NCBI GenBank assembly: GCA_016871135.1
Contig: VFZQ01000164.1
Span: forward strand, 1 to 9,184
Source: Acidobacteriota bacterium
GTDB taxonomy: Bacteria; Acidobacteriota; Terriglobia; Bryobacterales; Bryobacteraceae
Direction of reading: 5' to 3'
DNA: 9,184 nt
Below the pieces are notes generated by a model, which worked only from the letters and a program-made list of their open reading frames with translations, ran no database searches and was not told the origin of the DNA. A program made the translations under genes and the position numbers. How positions within the stretch are numbered: the stretch's first letter is position 1; each line of letters starts with the position of its first letter. Of this stretch, positions 1-5,948 are shown piece by piece.

Positions 1-114
1 GTTCGAGCGGCGAGCAAGGAGGAAGACTACATCATCGTTGAAGACGCGCCGCCGGGCAGCATTCGAATAGCGTTCTTCGACCACGTCGCCGCATGGATCG
101 GCAAGCGTTTCTAA
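1..114 (+). CDS. C-terminal end of an unidentified protein (5' truncated by window edge)
   Basis: Frame 1 is open from the first base and ends at TAA (112-114), giving 37 residues that finish FFDHVAAWIGKRF. Codon choice is GC-rich at third positions like the neighbouring genes, and the stop sits exactly where the convergent amidohydrolase gene ends, so this is very probably the tail of a real gene entering from the left. The short amphipathic ending resembles the last helix of many alpha/beta-hydrolase or S9-peptidase proteins. No catalytic His motif can be identified in the visible part, so no function is assigned. Its stop overlaps the stop of the minus-strand amidohydrolase by two bases (shared CTAA), leaving no intergenic terminator. 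Confidence 0.6.
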   Translation, partial: VRAASKEEDYIIVEDAPPGSIRIAFFDHVAAWIGKRF

Positions 115-962
115 CGGTTCAGCACCTTCCACAGCGTGCCGCCGAAGACGTTTGCCTGGGACGCCGGCTTCACGCCACACGTGTTGAGCATTTGTTTGTA
201 GAGCGCCAGCGCGCGGTCAAACTCGGCGATCTCGCCGCCGAAAACATCAGAGCCAAAGACGAGTTTTTCGAACGCGCTGATATCGGTCTTCGGGGTGTGC
301 GGGCTAACGAGGTTGTCCCACCAGAAGACCGATTTGAAAAATGCGAGATCGGCCTGTTTCTTGTAGAGCGACGAACCGGAGACGTCAAAGACCAGGTTCG
401 GGTTCCAACGCCCGATCTCTGCAGCCCACGTGTAGTCGGGGTTGCCGAGATGCGCGCCGATCAGGAAGAGTTTCGGAAAGCGCCGGGCAATGAGGTCGAG
501 TGTCATCACGCGCATGCGGTCCGAGCTAACGTTCATGGGCTCGGCGAAGTTACGGCGGTTGACGATGCCAGTGTGAAACAGCGCGATCATGCCGTGTTTC
601 TCGGCTCGCTCGTAGATGGGCCAGTAGCGCTTGTCGTCGAAGGACGCTTCGGGGCCCGTCAGCTCGCCGATGCCACGAAAGCCCGCGGCGGCGAATTCGT
701 CGACAAGCTTGATCGCGTCCGGATGATCAAGCGACATCTGACCGATCCCGTAAAAGCGGCCGGGATTCTTGGCGATGTAGGCCTTTACGACTGGGATGTC
801 TTTCTGCGCCGCGATGAGTAACGCGCGACCGTCGACGGCTTCCAACTTCTTGGCGAAAGCGTCGAGGAAAGCGGGGTCGCCGTTGAAGTGCACGTGTGCG
901 TCGATCAGCTTCGGCTGCGCGAAGGCGGCGGTGGAAACAATCGCGAGCTTAACGAGCAGCAT
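111..962 (-). CDS. Secreted metal-dependent amidohydrolase (amidohydrolase_2 type TIM barrel)
   Basis: A 283-residue protein. Residues 1-15 (MLLVKLAIVSTAAFA) form a short Sec signal peptide with probable cleavage before Q16. The mature part starts with the metal-binding HxH of the amidohydrolase superfamily (DAHVHF, H23/H25), followed by HTG (H130), IGAHLGNP (H171) and the late acidic ligand in FGSDV (D239). This order is typical of the amidohydrolase_2 family, which includes hydrolases and decarboxylases on one- or two-metal TIM barrels. The substrate cannot be read from the sequence. An in-frame TTG two codons upstream (966-968) is an alternative start; ATG at 960-962 was chosen because it gives a cleaner signal peptide. 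Neither start has a clear Shine-Dalgarno. The start lies inside the end of the upstream cytochrome-ankyrin gene, so translational coupling is likely. Length is normal for the family and all expected motifs are present. Confidence 0.88.
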   Translation of the reverse strand: MLLVKLAIVSTAAFAQPKLIDAHVHFNGDPAFLDAFAKKLEAVDGRALLIAAQKDIPVVKAYIAKNPGRFYGIGQMSLDHPDAIKLVDEFAAAGFRGIGELTGPEASFDDKRYWPIYERAEKHGMIALFHTGIVNRRNFAEPMNVSSDRMRVMTLDLIARRFPKLFLIGAHLGNPDYTWAAEIGRWNPNLVFDVSGSSLYKKQADLAFFKSVFWWDNLVSPHTPKTDISAFEKLVFGSDVFGGEIAEFDRALALYKQMLNTCGVKPASQANVFGGTLWKVLNR

Positions 963-3108
963 AGGCAAGCGCCATCGAAGCCCAACTCATACCGGCAGCC
1001 GATATCCATTGGTCTTCGCCGTACGGTAGGCCGCTCTCAAAATACGGCTGCACGGGCAACGAGCGGGTGCGGACATGCCACGTCCCGTCACCGGCCTGCG
1101 TCTTCAGCAGATAATTCGTGGCCTTCTTGGCAACCGGCGCCGACGGCTTCATCTTGCCTGCCAACTGCAGCGCGTAGAGCGCCTGGCCCGTCGCATAGGC
1201 GTCGGTCTCCATCGCGGGCAGTTGCGGCCAGCCGCCGTCGGGGCGCTGGGTATCGGACAATGCCGCGGCGGCGCGTTCGATCGTCTTCGGATTCGCGCCG
1301 GCCCAATGCATGCCGAGCAAATGGAAGGCGCGTTCCTGCGTGGTCGAGGGCTGCGCGGCTTCGAGCCACGCGGCCGCGCGCCGGAGACGGTCTTCAGCAA
1401 CGCCAGGTTCGCCGTATAACTTCAGCGCATAGATGGCCATGGCCGTCGTAATGAAGTTGTCGTATGTCAGCGGCGGCCGATTCCCTGGTGTCTTCCAGTA
1501 GCCTTCGGCGGTCTGCATGAGTACGATGTAGCGCGCCAAAGCGTCGGTGTATTCGCTGCGCGGAGTTCCATTCATGCCAAGGTCGAACAACTCATAGCCG
1601 ACGCTGTTGACGGCGTTGGTGGTGAAGTCCATCACACGGTCGGCGCTGACTTCGCGCATTTCGTTGGAGACCTTCACGAACGACTTCGGCGCGGGTATAT
1701 GACGCTGACGCGCAAGTGCGATCGCAGCCGAAGGCAAGTTTTGGTTGTGGCACGAATTGCAACCTCCGCGCTTCACGAACGTGGGGCTCTGCTTTTCGAG
1801 TTGATCGAGAGCGGCGGTGATCGCACTTGCGGGCGTACGCGCGCCATCGCCGGGCAGCTTCGTCGTCTTCGCCGCGACCTTGAGCAATCGAGCGACTTCG
1901 GTATCACCGCGCTTGGCCGCGAGCGTCTGCGCGGTTTCGCCTTCGCCGGTGCAGTCGAGATCCGCGCCGCGCGCGATCAATTCCCTAACGATGGCAGCGG
2001 GCGTGGCTTCCGAATACGCGGCATACATTAGCGCAGAGTAGCCGCGCTCGTCCTGCCCGTTCACCTTCGCCCCCTTGCCAAGCAGGTACTTCACAATGTC
2101 TTCGGAACCGTACATCGCGGCATTCGACAACACCGAGAGTTTTCGCTTGTTGAGCGCATTGACGTTGGCGCCACGCTCGACAAGTAGTTGCACGGCTTCC
2201 AGGCTTCGGCTCGTCGCCGCCGAGTGCAGCGGCGTGTTGCCGGTCCCCGCGGTGGCGTGAACATCGGCATTGGCGGCCAGCAGAGCGCGCATCGTCTTCA
2301 CGTCGCCGCGCGCTGCCGCAGCCGCAAGCACACTGTTACCATTCACGGACTTCTTGTTCGGATTGGCGCCCTTGGCGAGCAACAACTGCACAACGTCGAA
2401 ATTGTTCTCAGCAAGCGTGGCAAGGTACAGTGCGGTGCGCCCGTCGCCGGTGGTGGCGTTGGCATCCACGCCACTGTCGAGCAGAATCTTCACGCGCGCC
2501 AAATCGCCGACCGTCCAGTGCAACGGCTGCGCCTTGCGACGATTCAGCGCCTTCACATCGGCGCCCTTGGCGATGAGCAACTTCATCGTTTCGATCGTGC
2601 CGAACGCCGTCGCGTGGTGCAGCGGCGAAGTACCGTCGGCATCAGTAGCCTTGATAAGGCCGGGTTTGGCAGCGAGCGCGGCCTTCACGGCCTTGTCGTC
2701 CTTTGCGCGAATCGCCTTGATAAACGCAGCAGTGGCGGGGTCGACCTTGATGGGCTTCGGTTCGTCGGTAAGCGCAACATCGCCATACTCGCCGCCTTGG
2801 TCGATCCAGGCCTTGAGCGTTGCGATTTCGTCGTCTTGCAGCTTGCCCGTTGGAGGCATCAACATGCCGCCGTCGCCGGTGACGAGCTTCTTGATCAGCT
2901 TGCTCTCGGCCGATTTGCCCTGGACGATGACCGGGCCATAGTCACCGCCTCGTAGCGCGTTCTGCCGCTTGTCGAGGCGCAGCCCAGACTGCTGCACGGA
3001 AGCGCCGTGGCAACTGAAACACTTGGTCGAGAGAATCGGGTAGACGTCTTTATTGAAATCGACTGCGAGCAACGGCAGTGCGGCGGCGGCGATCAAGGAA
3101 ACGCGCAT
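949..3108 (-). CDS. Exported dihaem cytochrome c / ankyrin-repeat / alpha-alpha-toroid fusion protein
   Basis: A 719-residue protein. Residues 1-15 are a Sec signal peptide. Residues 17-110 match a planctomycete-type cytochrome c domain (PSCyt1): CFSCH haem site (C30, C33, H34), then GMLMPPTGKL near 81-90 with a candidate distal Met and the usual LKAWIDQGG ending. Residues about 125-415 carry eight or nine ankyrin repeats (recurring TPLHxAA, LLLAKGAxxN). A second haem-binding CNSCH lies at 450-454, followed from about 500 to 715 by a helical alpha/alpha-toroid region resembling prenyltransferase/squalene-oxidase repeats (DTQRPDGGWPQLP at 619-631; LLKTQAGDGTW at 667-677). Export fits with haem c attachment in the periplasm. 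A role in electron transfer or a periplasmic scaffold is inference; no substrate is evident. It lies 36 bases after ybdD and overlaps the amidohydrolase start by 14 bases, so it is probably part of the same transcript. Confidence 0.9.
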   Translation of the reverse strand: MRVSLIAAAALPLLAVDFNKDVYPILSTKCFSCHGASVQQSGLRLDKRQNALRGGDYGPVIVQGKSAESKLIKKLVTGDGGMLMPPTGKLQDDEIATLKAWIDQGGEYGDVALTDEPKPIKVDPATAAFIKAIRAKDDKAVKAALAAKPGLIKATDADGTSPLHHATAFGTIETMKLLIAKGADVKALNRRKAQPLHWTVGDLARVKILLDSGVDANATTGDGRTALYLATLAENNFDVVQLLLAKGANPNKKSVNGNSVLAAAAARGDVKTMRALLAANADVHATAGTGNTPLHSAATSRSLEAVQLLVERGANVNALNKRKLSVLSNAAMYGSEDIVKYLLGKGAKVNGQDERGYSALMYAAYSEATPAAIVRELIARGADLDCTGEGETAQTLAAKRGDTEVARLLKVAAKTTKLPGDGARTPASAITAALDQLEKQSPTFVKRGGCNSCHNQNLPSAAIALARQRHIPAPKSFVKVSNEMREVSADRVMDFTTNAVNSVGYELFDLGMNGTPRSEYTDALARYIVLMQTAEGYWKTPGNRPPLTYDNFITTAMAIYALKLYGEPGVAEDRLRRAAAWLEAAQPSTTQERAFHLLGMHWAGANPKTIERAAAALSDTQRPDGGWPQLPAMETDAYATGQALYALQLAGKMKPSAPVAKKATNYLLKTQAGDGTWHVRTRSLPVQPYFESGLPYGEDQWISAAGMSWASMALAYAAR

Positions 3109-3144
3109 GATAGCGGAAGCTTATCGCAAAATGGACCACGCGCG

Positions 3145-3309
3145 CTAGCAACACTTGGCGCGCTGGTACTTGGCTTTGAAGTGCTCTTGCTGGAAGTGGC
3201 GGTACTCTTCCGCCGAATGGGTTCGGCCGTGTACCAACAAATGCCGTCGGTAAGCGTTCTCGTCGCCGAGTTCACGCAGGATGGAAAGGACGATGTTCCA
3301 GAACTTCAT
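3145..3309 (-). CDS. ybdD: YbdD/YjiX family small protein (DUF466), CstA partner
   Basis: A 54-residue protein starting MKFWNIVLSILRELGDENAY and ending in Lys-Cys-Cys before a TAG stop. It has the hallmark features of the YbdD/YjiX (DUF466, PF04328) family: spaced Tyr and His residues (AYRRHLLVHG), a YRHFQQEHFKAKY segment matching the family's YEEFFRERQxARY, and the terminal Cys-Cys. Genes of this family lie immediately downstream of cstA or btsT in many bacteria, and this one starts one base after the cstA stop. A strong Shine-Dalgarno, GGAGGAG (plus-strand 3317-3323), lies inside the last cstA codons, seven bases from the ATG. The family is thought to assist or tune the transporter, but its molecular role is not settled. 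Some relatives carry selenocysteine at the C-terminus; here the residues are ordinary cysteines. Confidence 0.92.
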   Translation of the reverse strand: MKFWNIVLSILRELGDENAYRRHLLVHGRTHSAEEYRHFQQEHFKAKYQRAKCC

Positions 3310-3310
3310 G

Positions 3311-5365
3311 TTAGATCTCCTCCGGGCTAAGGGTGGTCATCACGAACGGAGTCTCGGTGCTCTTGCGGTCTTGCGCGCCGTTCAAAATGCGAAGCCATTG
3401 GCGTGCGCTGTCGAGGATAATCGTCGTCACGAGAATCAGGAACAATCCGCAAACCGCGGCGTCGAGATAGTTGTTGAAAACCAGCGTCTTCGTCACTTCG
3501 ATCTGTTGCACGTTGAGCGCGCCCGAGGCGATTTGTTTTTCCTGTACCGCCGCGCCGGCCAGGAAGCCGATTCGCGGATGCTCGCTGAAGATCTTCATCA
3601 GCGCGCTCGAAAACGTCACGGTCGTCAGCCAGGTCATCGGCAGAATCGTGATCCACATGAACTTCTTGCCGTGCATCTTCACGAGGATTGTCGTGCCAAG
3701 GCACAGTGCGATGATCGCCAGCAACTGATTCGCGATACCGAACAACGGCCACAGCGAGTTGATGCCGCCAAGCGGGTCGCGCACGCCCTGATAGAGGAAG
3801 TAGCCCCAACTGAGTACGATCGCGGCGCTGGAGGCGATCACGCCCGGCATCCAACTGGTCTGCCCGAGCGGCTTCCAGATGTGACCCAATAGGTCCTGCA
3901 ACATGAAGCGGCCGACGCGCGTACCCGCGTCGATGACAGTGAGGATGAACAGCGCCTCGAACATGATTGCGAAGTGATACCAGAACGCGAGGATCTTCTC
4001 GCCACCTCCGCCCTTGGCGAAGATATGCGCCATGCCGAGCGCCAGCGATGGCGCGCCGCCGGTGCGATAGAACAGCGTCTCTTCGCCGACGCTCTTGGCG
4101 AGGTCCGACATCTGCGCCGCCGTTACGGGAAAGCCCCAGTCGCTAATCGTCTTCACGGCGGCGTCAGCGGTGGCTCCGACTACGCCGGCCGGCGAGTTGA
4201 CCGCGAAGTAGACGCCCGGGTCGAGTACGCACGCGCTAACGATCGCCATGATCGCAACGAAGCTCTCGAGTAGCATCGAACCGTAGCCGACCGGCAGCGC
4301 GTGGCCTTCGCGCGCCAGCATCTTCGGCGTCGTGCCGGACGAAATCAGAGAGTGAAATCCGCTGATGGCGCCGCATGCGATCGTGATGAAGCAGAACGGG
4401 AAGACGTCGCCCGCGAACACGGGACCCGTGCCGTCGATGAAGCGCGTGAGCGCGGGCATTTGCAGTTGTGGCTGGACGAATAGAATGCCGACGCCGAGCA
4501 GCAACACGACGCCGAGCTTCACGAATGTAGAAAGATAATCGCGCGGCGCAAGCAGCAGCCAGACCGGCAGCGCGCTGGCCGCGAAGCCGTAAATGATGAC
4601 GCAGAGAGCAAGCGAGACGCCGCTTAGCGTGAAGTACGGCGCCCAGTCGGGCGAATGCGCCACCCACTCGCCGGCGAAAATCGAGCCGAGCACAAGCAGG
4701 AATCCAATGACCGAAATTTCGAGTACGCGGCCGGGGCGCAGGTAGCGCAGATAGAGGCCCATGAACACCGCGATCGGCATCGTTGCGGCAATCGTGAATG
4801 TGCCCCACGGCGAACCCTTCAACGCATTCACAACAACAAGCGCAACGACGGCGAGCAGAATGATCATGATGAGCAGCACCGTGACAAGCGCCGTCATGCC
4901 GCCAACACGGCCGATCTCTTCGCGCGCCATTTGGCCGAGCGATTTGCCATCGCGGCGCACCGAACAGAACAGGATGATGAAGTCCTGCACGCAGCCGCCG
5001 AGCACAGCGCCGATGATGATCCATAGCGTGCCCGGCAGATATCCGAACTGCGCCGCGAGCGTCGGACCAACCAGCGGCCCCGGCCCGGCGATCGCCGCGA
5101 AGTGATGCCCGAAGACGATCCATTTGTTGGTCGGCTCAAAGTCGTGGCCGTTGCGAAGGCGCTCGGCGGGCGTGGCCCGTTTGTCGTCGAGCGACATGAC
5201 CTTCGCGGCGATCCACGAAGCGTAGACACGATAAGCGAAGAGGTACATGCAGGCCGAGGCAATGACGAGCCACATGCTGTTAACCGGCTCGCCGCGATTG
5301 ATCGCGATACCGGCCAGTGCGGCCGCGCCAGTGATGCCGAATGCTGCGGAGATGATGTGTCGCAT
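3311..5365 (-). CDS. cstA: Carbon starvation protein A family transporter (CstA/BtsT type)
   Basis: A 684-residue polytopic inner-membrane protein with many hydrophobic segments over nearly its whole length. Family-defining stretches are GHHFAAIAGPGPLVGP (86-101), SGFHSLISSGTTPK (335-348), FILTVIDAGTRVGRF (473-487) and LWPLFGIANQLLA (538-550). Characterised members CstA and BtsT of Escherichia coli import pyruvate and have been linked to peptide uptake, so import of pyruvate or a related small nutrient is the likely role; which one cannot be decided from sequence. Length is typical of the family and all motifs are intact. The start at 5363-5365 gives a short N-terminal extension before the first strong membrane helix; a TACAAT hexamer lies nine bases upstream. 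It is directly followed by ybdD, the usual partner, and diverges from the DUF4287 gene across 40 bases. No two-component or CRP site is recognisable. Confidence 0.95.
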   Translation of the reverse strand: MRHIISAAFGITGAAALAGIAINRGEPVNSMWLVIASACMYLFAYRVYASWIAAKVMSLDDKRATPAERLRNGHDFEPTNKWIVFGHHFAAIAGPGPLVGPTLAAQFGYLPGTLWIIIGAVLGGCVQDFIILFCSVRRDGKSLGQMAREEIGRVGGMTALVTVLLIMIILLAVVALVVVNALKGSPWGTFTIAATMPIAVFMGLYLRYLRPGRVLEISVIGFLLVLGSIFAGEWVAHSPDWAPYFTLSGVSLALCVIIYGFAASALPVWLLLAPRDYLSTFVKLGVVLLLGVGILFVQPQLQMPALTRFIDGTGPVFAGDVFPFCFITIACGAISGFHSLISSGTTPKMLAREGHALPVGYGSMLLESFVAIMAIVSACVLDPGVYFAVNSPAGVVGATADAAVKTISDWGFPVTAAQMSDLAKSVGEETLFYRTGGAPSLALGMAHIFAKGGGGEKILAFWYHFAIMFEALFILTVIDAGTRVGRFMLQDLLGHIWKPLGQTSWMPGVIASSAAIVLSWGYFLYQGVRDPLGGINSLWPLFGIANQLLAIIALCLGTTILVKMHGKKFMWITILPMTWLTTVTFSSALMKIFSEHPRIGFLAGAAVQEKQIASGALNVQQIEVTKTLVFNNYLDAAVCGLFLILVTTIILDSARQWLRILNGAQDRKSTETPFVMTTLSPEEI
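3317..3323 (-). promoter_or_regulatory. Shine-Dalgarno of ybdD inside the cstA 3' end
   Basis: On the minus strand this reads GGAGGAG, close to the ideal anti-16S match, and sits seven bases before the ybdD ATG. The same bases encode Pro681-Glu682-Glu683 of CstA, so the end of cstA serves both as coding sequence and as the ribosome binding site of ybdD. It is the clearest Shine-Dalgarno in the window and fixes the ybdD start. Confidence 0.85.
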
Positions 5366-5374
5366 GAAAAAGTC

Positions 5375-5393
5375 ATTGTATCCGCGTTATGAT
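5375..5393. promoter_or_regulatory. Candidate divergent promoter pair between cstA and the DUF4287 gene
   Basis: Only 40 bases separate the two divergent start codons. The minus strand carries TACAAT (plus 5375-5380), nine bases before the cstA ATG; the plus strand carries TATGAT (5388-5393), twelve bases before the DUF4287 ATG. Each matches the sigma-70 -10 consensus at five of six positions. No convincing -35 element is seen for either. If these are used, both transcripts would have almost no 5' leader, which fits with the lack of a Shine-Dalgarno in front of either gene. This is inferred from hexamer match and spacing only. Confidence 0.35.
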
Positions 5394-5405
5394 TGCCGGT
5401 GCGAT

Positions 5406-5948
5406 ATGAGTACTCTCGACAAAGCCGTCGCGACCCAGTTGGCGAACATTCAAAAGAAGACCGGGAAGAGCCTCGATGACTTGACCGCGCTCGTGCGGGG
5501 CTCGGGAATGGAGAAGCACGGCGAGATCGTTGCAATGCTGAAAACGACGCTCGGCCTCGGCCATGGCGATGCGAATACGATCGCGCATCATGCGAAGGCC
5601 GCGCCCGCTCCAGCCGGAGACGACACGATCTACACCGGCGCAAAAGCCACGCTGAAGCCGGTGCACGACAAACTGATGGCGGCGATCTCGAAATTCGGCG
5701 AGTTTGAGATAGCGCCGAAGAAGGGCTACGTCAGCTTGCGGCGCAAGAAGCAGTTCGCCATGATCGGCCCGGCGACGAACACGCAGGTCGAGGTCGGCTT
5801 GAACATGAAAGGCGTCGACGCCGGCGAGCGGTTGAAGGCGCTGCCGCCGGGAGGGATGTGCCAATACAAGGTGCGCCTGAGTGCAGTTGCCGAAGTCGAC
5901 GTCGAGTTGATTGGTTGGATCAAGACGGCGTTCGACTCGGCGGGTTAG
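5406..5948 (+). CDS. DUF4287 / DUF5655 domain protein of unknown function
   Basis: A 180-residue soluble protein with no signal peptide or membrane segment. The N-terminal half is a DUF4287 domain: NIQKKTGKSLDDL at 14-26 and KHGEIVAMLKTTLGLGHGDAN at 37-57 are its conserved elements. After a linker rich in Ala and Pro (62-72), residues about 75-178 form a DUF5655-like domain with KKGYVSLRRKKQFAMIGPA (105-123). This two-domain order is common in bacteria, but the biochemical function is not known to me. The frame is open further upstream into the antisense of cstA, but the ATG at 5406 was chosen because the family alignment begins there and it avoids overlap with cstA. It diverges from cstA, and its TAG stop interlocks with the TAA of the convergent beta-helix gene. 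Confidence 0.85.
   Translation: MSTLDKAVATQLANIQKKTGKSLDDLTALVRGSGMEKHGEIVAMLKTTLGLGHGDANTIAHHAKAAPAPAGDDTIYTGAKATLKPVHDKLMAAISKFGEFEIAPKKGYVSLRRKKQFAMIGPATNTQVEVGLNMKGVDAGERLKALPPGGMCQYKVRLSAVAEVDVELIGWIKTAFDSAG

Noticed and set aside
3109..3144. Possible terminator or promoter in the 36-base gap after ybdD
   Set aside because: AAGCTT with partly complementary flanks was seen, but the stem is broken and no T-run follows, and no -10/-35 pair is convincing.
3145..3150. Selenocysteine codon at the end of the YbdD-like gene
   Set aside because: The two terminal residues are encoded by TGT and TGC, followed by TAG rather than TGA, so there is no sign of Sec insertion.
3093..3275. A 60-codon minus-strand frame overlapping ybdD
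   Set aside because: Its Ser/Thr/Lys-rich product has no family resemblance and is out of frame with the YbdD reading, which has both conserved residues and a strong Shine-Dalgarno.
5247..5405. Upstream extension of the DUF4287 frame
   Set aside because: It would overlap cstA on the opposite strand by more than 100 bases. The family-like N-terminus begins at the ATG at 5406.
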